Positions 33,534-45,404 of a stretch of DNA of 64,000 bases are shown piece after piece. Below the pieces are notes generated by a model. The model saw only the letters and a program-made list of their open reading frames with translations. It ran no database searches and was not told the origin of the DNA. The translations under genes and the position numbers were made by a program. Each line of letters opens with the position of its first letter. The stretch's first letter is position 1. The DNA lies in NCBI GenBank assembly GCA_958496175.1, contig OY292278.1:7626001-7690000 (forward strand), in the 5' to 3' direction. The DNA comes from Sisyra terminalis. Taxonomy: Eukaryota; Arthropoda; Insecta; Neuroptera; Sisyridae.

Positions 33534-34144
33534 TCTGGTATAAGCTTGGATCAGGAACGTCGAAATTGGAGAACTGATTTCGAATGGTTTCGATATTATT
33601 CCTGTACGTATTGTTCACTCGAATGCAATTTGTACGTAAATTTTTGACATGTCAGAAATGAAGTAGCGACTGTTATTTTCAAATATGTATTTATATTGTA
33701 TAACGTAAAATTAAATGTTCTAAATAAAGTTTACTTTGGCTCAAGTCCATTCCAGCACACCCACAATCTGGCAACGTTGCATTTTCGACTTTGTTTTAAT
33801 TTAATTCGCGATTAAATCGGTCCATGATAAAAATTTACCCACAAAAGAGAGAATTATACCATATTAGAATTGAATCAACAAAAATATCGCGAATTAAATT
33901 AAAAACAAAATCGAAAATGCAATGTTGACAGATTGTGTGGCTGTGCTAAAATGGACTTGAGACGAAAATTTAATTTTACATATTATAATACAAATACATA
34001 TTTGAAAATAAACGTCACTTCTTCACTTTCTGGCATATGTCAAAGTTTACGTACAAATTGCATTCGAGTGAACAATACGTACCCATTCGGAATAGTTCTT
34101 TTCAGTTCGGAATATCTCGACGTTCCTGATCCAAGCTTATACCA
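33534..34144. mobile_element. Fold-back element, about 260-bp arms
   Basis: Starts tctggtataagcttggatcagg and ends with its inverse cctgatccaagcttatacca. Inner matches include acgtattgttcactcgaatgc against gcattcgagtgaacaatacg and gactttgtttt against its inverse. The spacer is about 33800-33890. No coding frame is credible; 33933-34157 (+) runs through one arm only. Confidence 0.8.
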
Positions 34145-34246
34145 AAATTCTGATTGAAAAATTTGATGTTAGAAGGAAGAATTCAACCACGTAAGAGAAA
34201 ATGGGGAAAAGATTACTTTCAGGCATTACAATAACAGTAATATCTA

Positions 34247-34584
34247 GTGTGTATACAATATATAAAATATATTGCAGTCCAATTTATGAACATAAACTTG
34301 AACAGAAGTTCAAACAAAAATATTCGTGACGTATTGCCCAGATACGTATTTCGATTGCCAAGCAATCTTCATCAGTGGCCATCAAGTAGTTTGGATCACT
34401 CCGTAACTGCTTTGTGATGATTCACAATGATTGTGATGGACGGAGTGATCCAAATTACTTGAGGACCACCGAGGAAGATTGCTTGGCAATCGAAATACGT
34501 AACTGGGCAATACGCCATGAATATTTTTGTTTGAACTTCTATTCAAACTTATGTTTATGGTATGATTTTCATATATTATTATGG
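34247..34584 (+). mobile_element. Hammerhead palindrome family A, inverted dimer (copy A6)
   Basis: The left arm has a short terminus and an intact minus-strand motif (about 34325-34385, CTGATGA, GATTGC/GCAATC, GAAA, ATACGTAT). The right-arm core is mutated (CCGAGGA near 34469) and its stem III is changed to ATACGTAA. The right end is truncated at tattattatgg. The spacer is very short. Confidence 0.85.
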
Positions 34585-35140
34585 TTGTAATCTGGAAAAT
34601 CTCCAAAGGATCTAGACGATTAGGCATTTGAAAACTGGACTCGCATCTAAAGAAGGGATTATACCTTGTTTTTATTGTTTTTCATCTAAGATAGCCATTC
34701 ATTTAATCTCACATTCCTAACCCTTATAGTAAGGCAATAATGGGGGGTGACAATCCTTAATGTAAATATTTTATTTTTCAGCACCGATTGAAGATATCTT
34801 CATGAAATTGAAACTGTATATGACTATCAGTAAACTACTTGTAATATATTATTTTGGAAATTATTGTAATATACGAAACTGTAAAAAACGAGAAGTATAT
34901 TTTTTGGGGGTGGTTTTCTATAAAAACCCCCAAAATGACACCTATCAAAAAAAATATATTTTATAAGTAAATTAGTTAGATATCATATGTTAATGTTACA
35001 AAATGATCCAAATCGGTGGAACATAGTTTAAAAAAATAAAAATTAAAGTATATGGTCATATTAAACAATGTATTATTGTTAATTCAATTACCTATAGATA
35101 ATATAAAAATAATTAAAGATAGCCCAATTTTGATGATCAT

Positions 35141-35353
35141 TTAATCATCGTCAGTGTTTTCCTCAACATAAGTATTCATATCAATGGCATCAAACATGGA
35201 GATCAATATTTCAGGGGCTTTAATAATTTTTGATTTATAACGACCATGTGATAAATAGTAAATAACAGTCGATTTATAAGTGCAACAGTCTACTATTCTG
35301 TTCCTATTTACCCAATCATATGCATATCTTCGAATTTCTTCATAGGTGCTCAA
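35141..35353 (-). CDS. Unrecognised 70-codon ORF inside repeat R16
   Basis: The predicted peptide starts MSTYEEIRRYAYDWVNR and ends in an acidic tail (EENTDDD). Its composition is more protein-like than most frames in the window. It lies in a repeat and is not preserved at the equivalent position in the 15-17 kb copy, so it may be a remnant of a transposon protein. I do not recognise it and claim no function. Confidence 0.2.
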   Translation of the reverse strand: MSTYEEIRRYAYDWVNRNRIVDCCTYKSTVIYYLSHGRYKSKIIKAPEILISMFDAIDMNTYVEENTDDD

Positions 35354-35563
35354 ATTTAGTAAAGTAATGATATGTAGGCCTATTAATAGGCCCAGATTGT
35401 ACCCTTACGTATATAATATTTTTGCGATATCTTAAAAATTCAAAGGTTAACTCGTTGTTATTTAATATTTTAGTAAAATAACATTCTACTTTGATAATTG
35501 ATAAGTGCCAGTAAATAATATTTTAATGTCAGAATACCTCAATTCTGGAAAATCCATTAGCAT

Positions 35564-35788
35564 ACTGTGTATACAATATATAGGATATATTGCGGTTCAA
35601 TTTATGTAGTATAATTTAATATAATAATATATAAAAATCATACCATAAACATACATTTGAATAGAAGTTCAAAAAAAAAACATTCGTGACGTATTGCCCA
35701 GATACGTATTTCGATTGCCAAGCAATCTTCCTCAGTGGTCATCAAGTAGTTTGGATCACTTCGTAACTGCTTTGTGATGATTCACACG
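35564..35788 (-). mobile_element. Hammerhead family A monomer (copy A7)
   Basis: This copy consists of one arm only, from the short terminus actgtgtatac to gtgatgattcacacg. It is flanked by attagcat (35556-35563) and aatagcat (35789-35796), an 8-bp duplication with one mismatch. The repeat R16 copy at about 16880 shows the empty site. The minus-strand motif (about 35690-35750) has CTGAGGA, GATTGC/GCAATC, GAAA and ATACGTAT. It shows that a single unit of about 225 bp can insert on its own. Confidence 0.8.
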
Positions 35789-36987
35789 AATAGCATAGTT
35801 GAAGATAATATCGTAAATAGTTATCTAAGATGATTCAAGTTTTCATTTTTAAACAATTCTTGCATTGTATTCTGCTGATTTTCATGTTCCTTTATAAAGG
35901 CAATAATGTTATCAAAAAGTTCAACATTATAGTTCAATTTTCAACCAAAAGAGTTATTTAAATATTTAGATATTTTGCACAATGATTTTGCCACTGATAG
36001 AAGCTAGTTTTCTAGAACATTATGTAATAAATGGTATTTTTCACCAATAGTAATTTAAAGCTTCAAAAGCTCAACATACTTTAGTAACAATTAGTAATGC
36101 ATTTGCTCCTTCAAATAAAATTCGTGTAGTCGAATGCCATCAAATTGCATATTATTTATAGTGATATTTCATAGTTTATTTGTAGGGATACATATTTTTT
36201 CGACAATTAAAATTTTTAAGAACATATTTACGATTATAGATATAGAAATAGTACACAGTTGTTAATATAGGATTTGGTAAAAATTGATTTACTTGCAAGT
36301 ATCCCTAATAGATTTTTATTTTTTTAAACTATGTTCCACCAATTTGATCATTTTGAAACTTTAACAAATGATAGCTAACTAATTATCATATAAAATATAT
36401 TTTTTGGTACGTGTCATTTTGGGGGTTGATATAAAAAACCACCCCCAAAAAATATACTTCTATTTTTTATCAGTTTCTTATATTTATAAAGTTTTCAAAA
36501 AAATATATTTCAATTAGTATATTAAAAGCTATGTATAGTTTCAATTTTATGAAGATATCTTCAATAGATACTGAGAAAAAAATATTTACGTTAAGGGTTG
36601 TCACCTCCATTATTGCCTTACTATAAGAGTTAGGGGTGTGAGATTAAGTGAATGGCTATCTTAGATGAAACACAATAAAAACAATGTAAGATTTGTTCAT
36701 TAGATGCAAGTGCAATTTTCAAATGTTTTATCACTTAAATCCTTTCCATTGGTTGAAATTTTACTCTGAAAGTTCAACTAAATCAGTGTTACCCAACATT
36801 TTATATGGTCCTTCAAGAAAGGTCATAATTTTTCCTTCACCTTTTTAAATGACATGTAGGTATGTGTCCAGAAATAATTCAAAAATTTATAATAAAAATT
36901 TCTGTTGACATCCACAATTAATAGAAACTTTAGACAACCCATTTTCTTAAATTTTGGTTTTGCTTTACTCTGACCAACTTTTATCTA

Positions 36988-37627
36988 CAGAGGTGTGAAA
37001 ATTTTTAGACTCAAAAGATTTCTTACTTTCTTCCACCAATGTATCGCCAAGACTATAAAACATTCAACATCAGTTATGGTTTGGAGCATGTCAGTCAAGG
37101 GGTACCCTTGATACCGGTAGGATATACATTGTGGAAGGTACTTTGAGGCAAGACCAATATATACAAATCTTGGAAACGAGGTTATTGCCTCAAATTAAAG
37201 AGTGGTTTCCGGAAGAAAATTTGATCTTTATACAGGATGGAACTTCTTGCCAAAAAGCCCAAAAAACATATGGATTTCCTAAAAAATTCTAACATTAATG
37301 TGCCTTCTTAGCCAGGAAATTGTGCTGATGCTAATCTCATAGAAAATTTTTGGGCTATAGTGAAGAAAAAATTTAAAAAAAATAAACTTTTACTACACGG
37401 GTGGATCTGGTTACCGAATTCATTAAAATTTGGCATCATAGTAAAATATAAATGGTAAAAAAATGTATAGAGCATGCCAGGATGGGAAAAATAAATTATA
37501 AATAATAAAGGGTACCACACTAAATATTAGATGAGGAGAATTATAGTAATTTTTAAATTTATCACATTTATAAACAAAAATGTGTTTTTTTCTCTTGAGT
37601 TGCCTTGAGTCTATTTTCACTCCTCTG
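36988..37627 (+). mobile_element. Internally deleted Tc1-like element
   Basis: Terminal repeats CAGAGGTGTGAAAA and ttttcactcctctg are bordered by TA on both sides (36986-36987 and 37628-37629). The element is 640 bp, roughly half the usual Tc1 length, with the N-terminal half of the transposase deleted. Confidence 0.85.
37040..37504 (+). pseudogene. Tc1-like transposase pseudogene, C-terminal half
   Basis: Conceptual translation across frame breaks shows the standard Tc1 order: SVMVWSMSVKG, then YIVEGTLRQDQYIQILETRL, LLPQIKEWFPE, FIQDGTSCQKA (normally FQQDNAPCHxA), a region matching NxxDxNLIENFWAIVKKK, and VTEFIKIWHHSKI near the end. The second catalytic Asp remains (QDG), but the following motif is altered, and several stops and frameshifts occur between 37250 and 37460. 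It is inactive. Confidence 0.85.
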
Positions 37628-37859
37628 TATATCCCACTTTCCTAGGTCTTTTCCTCTTCCTTTAAACCAGTGTTTCCCAAAATTTGGTATAAGTTCCCTG
37701 AGGACCACATAAAGAGTTTGTTAGGAATAGGCTTACGGTGCTACTATGCTTGGTACAACAAAATATATTTTAGAGTAACATCTGTTATCTTGTTTTCTCA
37801 AATGAAGGGTATCACATATAACATTAGATGAGTGAAATTATCGTATTTTTTTCTCGTGC

Positions 37860-38288
37860 TGTAGACCTCTGTAGGCTCTCTTCCTAGTTCAAGCCCTGCT
37901 TTTGGATGGTAGTGTACCGATATTTTAGTTTTAAAAATTTGGCGGTGTTCAAGTCGTAATGATTTATGGATGACTGTTGGATGGTAGTGTACGGTGAAGT
38001 GGGTTGGAAGGCCTGGTAATCGGCAGTTGTGGAAAAAGAAGAAAACCAAGACGAAGACGTAGAAGAAGAAGAAGGTGAAGGCATTCCAAGCAAGTGAACG
38101 GGGCCGCGACTCTCGGTCCGGTCACCCGCCAGTTGAGGATCGTTCTTCGTCCAATGTGGGGCCCTCTTTTGTTTCTCTCGTGTTTTCACGACAAAAAAAA
38201 AATTGGCTTTCCTACGCGGAAAAACCGTCAACAATCTGTGCACATAACAATGTGGTAGTTAGTCTATTAGTTTCGAAGATTTTGTACT
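37860..38288 (+). promoter_or_regulatory. Probable promoter and non-coding leader exon of the 39.6-kb gene
   Basis: From about 38085 to 38180 the DNA is the most GC-rich of the window (ggggccgcgactctcggtcc and following). A strong splice donor, GTAAGTTT, begins at 38289 and would pair with the acceptor at 39215-39216 across a 928-bp intron. No TATA box or defined start site can be placed. The frames 37884-38243 (-) and 38075-38371 (+) overlap on opposite strands and have no domain. Confidence 0.35.
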
Positions 38289-39216
38289 GTAAGTTTAACG
38301 TTTTTGTACAACAATCGTTTCATTTTCGAGTGGCATTGTTGTCTTTTTTTTGGGTGAGAGGATTACGTTAGGTCAAGGTTATTTCGTAGGAAGTCCCGTT
38401 AGAATGAACGACGGTGATTCGGTTGAAAGGAATGTTGGAAAAAGTTTTTTAATTGGGAGCGTTTTTTTTTTTATTTGGACCGCTTGGTTTAGATTGTATA
38501 TAGAGAGAGAGTGGAAATTGGGGGATTGCCTACGTGGATTTCTAGTAGAATGGGGATTTCCCTACTTTAACGGTCAGTTAATGTGTGGTATTTGGGGATC
38601 GTGTTCGGGAAGGTTTGGTTTTTTTGCTCGTTTCTGGGACCTTGAATTTATTTTTATTTTATTTAAATGTTGTATGTGTTTTATTAACGATACCTGTTGA
38701 GAAATTAACATATGCGAATTCTTGTCTACTGTATATGTGTATATGTCGGTGTATAAGTCGATGTGAATATATGTGTGTGTTTTTTGCTCTTCGGCGAGAT
38801 ACATTTTACAGACAATTTGAAAAAGTTATTAATAGAAACGAGTTGTTTAGTTGTTAGCCGTGACTTTTTGCCAATATACTTTACAAGTTCCACAGTTGGT
38901 CTGACTTATTTCGGGAATTGAAATTGATTTTTCAAGAGTATTCAACTTGGAAGTCTGAAATTCTAATCATTTGATTTATATGTTCTGATGAAAAGTTTAT
39001 CCCCTGGTTATGGCACTGAAACATAGAATTCTAATGCTCATGCATTACTAGAATTTATTCGAGCTTATTCCTTAAACGTAACCTATTTGTTTTTTAAAAC
39101 AAAAATTACAAGAACCGATCTAGTTCAACCGAAAATGAAATGGATTTTTGTACACAAAAAAAGCTTCGTTTTTTTTATAATTTTGTTTGATGTTTTTTAT
39201 TTTTTTTTGCATTCAG
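38289..39216 (+). other. Candidate first intron
   Basis: Bounded by GTAAGT at 38289 and a T-rich tract followed by attcag ending at 39216. Its interior has no recognised repeats. Frames at 38350-38700 and 38585-38857 are W/F/C-rich and unlike host proteins. Confidence 0.3.
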
Positions 39217-39658
39217 GTTAGACTAAGTTCGCGACGACATCTCGAACAATAGACGAAGAATTTTTTCTCAACTCAAAGTTTTGTTAATTTCTTTCTACTA
39301 TAATTTGAAGAGAGAAAAAAAAGAACTCTTCAAAAGAGTGATGGTTTTGCTGAATTTTGGTGCTATTTTTAACAAAAGAACGTGAAAATTGTCTTTGCTT
39401 TAGTGAGTTTGTTATAATAGTTTTTAATTGTTCTTGTTGTTTTTTTTATTGGTGTAAATATGTGCTAGAAAAGCTTAAGCTTTCGCTTATAAAATTTATC
39501 ATTTATATGTAAATTTTTCTTGCAAAGACCAAAAGTTCCAAAATCATTGTCGTTTTTTTGGGAATTTAAAGTCTTTGATTATTAAATAGATCAATTTAAT
39601 TGAAAGAAAAAAAAAAGAAAAATCAAAAGTGTTTGTGTGCAAGTGTGTTAAATGTTGT
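39217..39658 (+). other. 5' untranslated part of the coding exon
   Basis: Begins after a good acceptor (polypyrimidine run, then cattcag, AG at 39215-39216). Several upstream ATGs open short frames. One starts at 39342, and one at 39652 overlaps the main start out of frame and stops after 12 codons. An in-frame TAG at 39587-39589 fixes the main start downstream. The upstream ORFs suggest translational damping; this is inference. Confidence 0.45.
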
Positions 39659-39848
39659 ATGAATATGGTGGCGAGTCAAAGCAACAGTGAACCATCGCAC
39701 AATGATATGTATTGCACAGCGATTCCAATTTCTTACGGCGAATTTTATTCGCCCGACAATGGAGGACACTATTTCTTGTCCCCCCCGCACCAACATCATT
39801 TGCCACAGGAAATATGTGCGCATCAAATATGCCAACTACACGAATATG
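39659..39848 (+). CDS. First coding exon of an unidentified host gene (63 codons, ends in phase 1)
   Basis: The first in-frame ATG after the stop at 39587 is 39659; a second ATG at 39665 has a better context (aatATGG). The peptide runs MNMVASQSNSEPSHND, MYCTAIPISYGEF, YSPDNGGHYF, LSPPHQHHLPQ, then CAHQICQLHEY. The exon stops at 39848 with the donor TG|GTAAGC in phase 1, and the frame past it decays into intron-like sequence. The Ser/Pro/His/Tyr-rich, low-complexity character is typical of disordered N-termini of developmental transcription factors or RNA-binding proteins, but no domain is present and no identity is claimed. The next exon is probably outside the window, implying an intron over 24 kb. 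Confidence 0.6.
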
Positions 39849-40087
39849 GTAAGCAAAAAACACTTAACAACTTGGCTACGGAAAATCTCATTTTCTGGGC
39901 ATTATCTATTTTCGAAAATTCCATCTTAATCTGTTGAATTGTGGCTTGAATTATTCGTTTATCGTTTATAAACGCCATTGTTGCATTGTAGACTTGAAAT
40001 GTCAATATATTGTTCTTTCTCAAATATATAATTGAAACCAAATCCGGTAAAGAGTCTAAATTACGAAATTTAATTTTCAAAAGTAAA

Positions 40088-40137
40088 CAATAAACATAAA
40101 TTTGAACGTATTTCGATTGCCAAGCAATCTTCCTAAG
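40088..40137 (-). mobile_element. Hammerhead family A fragment (copy A8)
   Basis: Fifty bases, aaacataaatttgaacg then tatttcgattgccaagcaat, cover part of stem II and flanking arm sequence of family A on the minus strand. The core is incomplete (ttcctaagtc). Confidence 0.65.
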
Positions 40138-40372
40138 TCAAAAAAACCAATCACAGATCGATCTCATAATGAAAAATATTTCTTCCTTATCCAGCATTAA
40201 ATGTTTATATATCCTTAAAATTTTGGAATGAAAAAAGGGGAGCATCCTATGGCTATACCCAAAAACCTATTAACAAATAATTGTCCAACAATTTTGACCA
40301 ATCTCAAATTTATTTAAACAAAATCACAACGAAAAGGAAAGAGATGAAATAATTGGTTGAATATGGGATACA

Positions 40373-40743
40373 CAGTAATCTATCTTATAACACGGTACTC
40401 ATATAACGCGAATCTATACCCCTCGTGTAATACGGGTTTTGCCTCCTGTAATAGTGGTTTTGATCGATTCATTTATAGCGAAATACTTAAATATTTTTTT
40501 ACTTTATATAACAAAATTAATTTACAACGTATCAATTGCTTCCGAAATTAGATTTTTCCGACGTTAAAACTTCTAGTTTGACATATATAAAACATTGATA
40601 CTTTGGTCGTTAGATATTTAGATTTGGTCGTTAAAATCCTTTTTAACGCGTCAAGTTAAACGTGAATCATTTGTACATAATGCGTTATACGAGCATTCTC
40701 GTACAACGCGGAATATATATAATGTGTGAAGGAAAGATTACTG
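40373..40743. mobile_element. pogo-like MITE
   Basis: Ends CAGTAATCT and agattactg are inverted, with TA at the right edge (40744-40745) and CA, probably a decayed TA, at the left. The interior alternates acgcg-type and AT-rich blocks. No transposase is present. Confidence 0.6.
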
Positions 40744-43700
40744 TATTTTGATCAGTAAATCAGTTATCAATGCAATTCTGAAGTTCCTTTAGCTGATTTC
40801 TATAGTATCACATCTGTGTTGAAAGAAAAATCAACATTTTTGCATGATACAATTGATTTCTCAAAAACATCCCTTCTTTAAGAGGGGAAGAGAAAAAAAA
40901 AGCAATAAAATTATTTTTAAAATCTCCTAAATCCAATGAGAAGAAAAAATCGATTTTATATAAATCATGTGTTGGTCAAGACAAAGAATAAATAATGTAC
41001 CTAAACATATCCTATGAATGAAAACCAATTATAATTGCCATAAACTTACTATTTCTTGTCATTTGTTTCAACTATTATTTCGTTATGATTTATTTATTTT
41101 ATGATTTCATTCAATTAGCATCTTTTGTCATTTTTACGGTTAGTTACTAGTTATAAAAAATAATTGTTTATCATTGTCGTGAAAAAAAATAAATATTTTT
41201 ACCGTTCCGGATTCTTAAGGGAACTCGGAAGGGTTGCGGACGCGAAAATCGACAGTGACCAATTAAAATCGATTTTTTGTTATACTAAAGTCGACTTTTG
41301 TAGAAAAAAGGTTCGATTTTTTTCTATAATCGATTAATTTTTTTCAAATGCCAAGCCACCCCTACGAAGTGCATGATTTCGCCCATTTTGGAAATCACCG
41401 ATTGTATCTTAGTCAACTACGTATTATTAGTGTAAAATATGTTAGACTATTGCATATTATTTTTTAATCGCTTCCCTATTTGTCAAGAAAAAAACGACAT
41501 GGGGAGGGAAAAGAAGAATTAATACCTCAGTCGAGATCCACAGGTTATTTTTTTTTTTTTTTTGAGAAACATTTATGCAAATGACGTATTATATTCATCA
41601 TATATTTGACTATCATTCTGCAACTCATTTTTTTTTTTTTGGGCCAAATGTTGGCCAACACACTAAGATCCCTCCCATATAGACAAATCAATTGACTTAT
41701 GTATGACGAAGAATCTTCGTTTGTTGTCCAAATATTTTAGTGGAACAATTTTGTGGATAATTTTCGGGACCATAAAACAAAAATTAATCTTAAAAATTCA
41801 TGGGATATTCATTTAAGACTATTTTCTAAGCCAATTTTCTTCATCTGAGATGTAAATTAAAAATAAAAGAAAAACGAATCGGGTGCTATTGGAAAGTACC
41901 TATACTAATATTAAGTATAGCCTATTTAACAATTCTTAAATATTATCTACTTGTTGAAAATTGGATCTTAGGTATCTATCGATGGTTAAATTTGTGTCAA
42001 AGGAAAATCTAGATGCCTATGAGTATCAATAAATGAATGCACAGGTTACTATTTTGTTTAATATTAAGGTTCATTTGTTTATAATTTCATAGCTGTCCTG
42101 ATTTTTTTCCTTATCATTAAAATCAAAAATTGTTTATTGAAATTTTCTCAAACAAATCATATTTTCCAAAGCACTAGAGGTTTGATGATTTTGTCATCTT
42201 TACTAGTAAATTTCTGCTCTAGCCTCCTTGATTTTAAACAACCAATGAACTAAAAAATCAATCTTTGATTTCGGAAATTTTCCGAAAAAATTTCAATCGT
42301 AAAAATTGTACTCTTTATCGGTTGTGCCAGGAAATAGTTTCCAGGAAATTTTAGGAAACCCTAATTTGGACAAAAAAATATCAAATGGTTGAGAATTGTT
42401 CAAAAGAATTGATATTCATGGAAATAGTACGATCCTCGTATCAGTAAGAATTTGAATTTAAAAAAAAATAAAAATTCAACGTTTAATATGAACGATAACC
42501 TTCTTTGAAGTCATCCGCGAAAAAAAAAGCGAATCTCACTGTTTTGGAAATTTTGTTTTTTTCTACATCACACATTGTTTGCGTTGTGTTTTTGTTTTCT
42601 GTATTCTTTGACCAATTGAAACGAGGATATGAGCAAAAATTGGCGATAGCCAGTTGAAACCTTTGACCTTTGGCAAAGTATCCTCTCTCTTGTGGGAAAA
42701 AATTAACACGATATTGCTGAAATTTTTTTTTTTTCGTTGATATTTCTTAATAAAAAATAAACATAATTGTAATAAAGCAATCTGGAAATGAATATGATCG
42801 ATCAGCATTTGCAATGGCATTGTAAAGAACAAGAAAATCTAAATTTTCTTTTACTCAACGATAAACGGTTGTTAGACGAAGATAACTGGAGTATATAATT
42901 TGAAATGTTCATGAATGAAATTTTATCTCATTTCCTGTATGACTCGTGATATAAATCGATTCAATTGAAAAATGAAATTCTTGAGATAAGCAATAAAGTT
43001 ATGGATGTGACAAATAAAACTATCGAGAAACTCATTACCAGTGCTCTAAGTACACATCATACAAAAGCAATCGAGAAATTATCCAAAAGTTGGAATTATT
43101 GGCACAAAATAACAATCCTTGCCAATCGATTCCACCAATCATGGACATTTTCCATTTTGTAAATGTGTGGGGATTTCCGTAATTAATTTTCGTATCTAAT
43201 GATTAATGAATGAATTATCGGAGAATATTATAAATAAATATGGTGAAAGAGAAACAAGAGAGTTGAGCAATGCAGTGTTTTGGATCAGACAAGGCTAGAA
43301 CTATCGGGGCCGATATGGGGGACTAATAATTATTGTTTATTATATACACATATATGGAGAATTGAAGAAAATTTTCTCTTATCAATATCGTATATTATAT
43401 ATGTATGTACACACGTGAAAAACGCGTGATTTTTTTTTTTTTTGTAAATTTTTTATTGTCAGCGATAAAATATAAATTATTAAGATTTAAAAATTTAATA
43501 TCTTATTTGTATTTGTAATTTATATCCATACAGTATAATATTGTATGTTAATTAGTAAGAATTTTTCGGTTGGGTAAGATGAAGTAAGGGGGAACATATA
43601 AAAATCTTTGGGAAAAACAAATTTCAATGTTTGACCAGTTTATTACAAAGATTGATCCAAAAGTACATTGATATTCAAGTGTTTCTAAAAAAATAAAAAA

Positions 43701-45047
43701 AAAATAGTTGGCTTATATTTGCACTTGTTTTTTCTTCGATAAAGAAATAAAAAAATGAATACCAATAATACTAATGCTGATTCAATAGAAACTTAAGGGG
43801 TTAGCACAGTTATGCAAGTTTCAAATCGGAAAAACCCAGGAAAAATTGGTTAGATAACCCATCATAACTTTTGGATCACTTTTCTAACTTTAAACTCAGC
43901 CAATTATCGCGTTAGCGAGTAAATATATTAACAAAAAAGTTTATATTTATCTTTCAAAGAAGTTTTGAAACAAATTCTTTTGATACCATTAAAACATGAA
44001 AATTTGTATACATAATTCATGGAAATTTCATTTTTTTTCTCTGTGAATTTCATTATTGATTTTGTCACCAACTTTTTTTTTTTTTGTTATGAATAAAATT
44101 TGAATGTTCTTTTTTAATTGATTGGCGTTGTTCTTTTGTTTTACCAAATCGTTTCTTTAATTGGTATGACAAGTGAATGAAAAGATTATTACTTTTGACG
44201 GTTTCAATTGTTTTTTGGCTGTTTTGCAAAAACAAAATTGACTAAGAGGTAGAAAAACAATTGGATTTTTATCTTTACACACATTTACTAATAGGTGTAA
44301 TTTGGATGGTGGCGGTACAATTTGTTTTGACGTAACTTTTATTGTTTCGGAAGAAAAAATGAAAAAAAAAGTTGAAAATCATTATATTTGTCGTATTAGA
44401 TTCTCGAATGAATTGACTTATATCTTCATTAAAAATTGCCTGAAAAACTTAGCTCATGCTTTTTAGGAGACCTTTGGAAATAGTTTACTTATAGTAGCAA
44501 TTGATATGTCAGATGTGTGGTAAGTGGCCTCATCTTGAAGGAACCAAGTCTACTGTATTATCTTTGCAATTGGGTAAGCAAAGCTTCTCAGAAAATTTCT
44601 CAAAAACAGTCAATTTTTATAGTAAGTACTCATTCTCGTTAGTCTATACAAAAAGCCAACTTTTGGGTTACAAAGGAGGCGTAAAAGTATTTGTTTAGGA
44701 TCTTCCTCTGTCCCTTTTCTACTTGATGACGTAGTCATTAATATAAAAGATGGTTTAGTCCAGACCTGCCCAACATACAGCTCGTGAACTTGTTAAATTG
44801 TAAACTATTTACTTATAATTATTGCTATTGTTTTACTATTAGATATTTCCTTTGATCCTGTATTCCAACCCTGCAATGCACTATGGGAAATGTGGCGCCT
44901 CCAAAAGTGTGTCTGGAATATTATCTTAAACCGAAGTATGGATTGCCATATACTGTTACGTTAGGTTATCAAGGGTAACTAGGATAATTTAAGTAAGTAT
45001 TTTAGTTACACGCATGGTGGCGCCACGTTTTTCAGCATGTCTTACAA
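40744..45047. other. Presumed intron; no gene recognised
   Basis: AT-rich DNA with homopolymer runs (41548-41563 T, 41628-41640 T, 43431-43443 T). The segment 42470-42830 is less AT-rich, unique, and contains a nuclear-receptor-like DR1 site (separate entry). Frames at 42563-42832 (-), 42965-43162 and 44501-44698 (+) lack domains. No splice-bounded exon is convincing. Confidence 0.4.
42658..42677 (-). promoter_or_regulatory. Possible DR1 nuclear-receptor site
   Basis: The minus strand reads gccaaaggtcaaagg, which resembles an HNF4/COUP-type direct repeat with one-base spacing. It also contains a TCF-like tcaaagg. A match of this length is expected by chance in 64 kb with modest probability. 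Confidence 0.2.
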
Positions 45048-45056
45048 GATAGAAAT

Positions 45057-45210
45057 CAAGGTTTATAAAATACACAGGTGGCTACGTGATGGATACGTGA
45101 CGTATCCAGAAGAAATTCGTACATATCTTCAGACTGATCGATTTCAAAATTCTTCGTATGACGTCATTTTTTTTTTCTAATGGAGCAACCTGTGTAATTT
45201 ACAAACCTTG
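45057..45210 (+). mobile_element. 9-bp-target-site MITE (copy M2)
   Basis: Terminal repeats CAAGGTTTATAAAATACACAG and the inverse ending aaaccttg. The flanks gatagaaat and gataagaat agree at 7 of 9 positions. Relative to M1 it lacks the cctcatggt block. Confidence 0.8.
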
Positions 45211-45404
45211 GATAAGAATAACTTCGAACTTTTGAAACAAAATACAATCGATAATTAAATCTCTCAGTTCTGCTAACAAATTAGATTCCTGCATGATTAA
45301 ATTCGTCCTTTCAGTGCCATCTATCTCTGAAAAGGTTCTTTAAATCCTTTAGTAGTTGTTTTTTTAAATTTAGTAGAAATTCCCTAGATGAGGTTATTTG
45401 TGTC

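Larger units (their letters stand above)
34590..36735. repeat. Large inverted arrangement of repeat R16, split by an A monomer
   Basis: The left portion (34590-35563) is co-linear with parts of 15471-17175. The right portion (35797-36735) runs back out through the same outer blocks in inverse order. Paired landmarks are acccttatagtaaggc (34718) with gccttactataagag (36615) and gtatattttttgggggtgg (34894) with its inverse (36445). The arms are about 0.9 kb. Another decayed outer end may lie at 63930-63970. Confidence 0.75.

Noticed and set aside
36778..37700. hAT element from cagtgttacccaac (36784) to cagtgtttcccaa (37671)
   Set aside because: The two motifs are in the same orientation, with no inverted partner and no 8-bp duplication.
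38075..38857. Plus-strand frames 38075-38371, 38350-38700 and 38585-38857 as coding exons
   Set aside because: They overlap in different phases and are W/F/C-rich. The region is better explained as promoter, leader exon and intron.
42563..43162. Frames around a less AT-rich block as a second exon of the 39.6-kb gene
   Set aside because: There is no acceptor/donor pair in the right phase, and the peptides show no low-complexity or domain continuity with the first exon.
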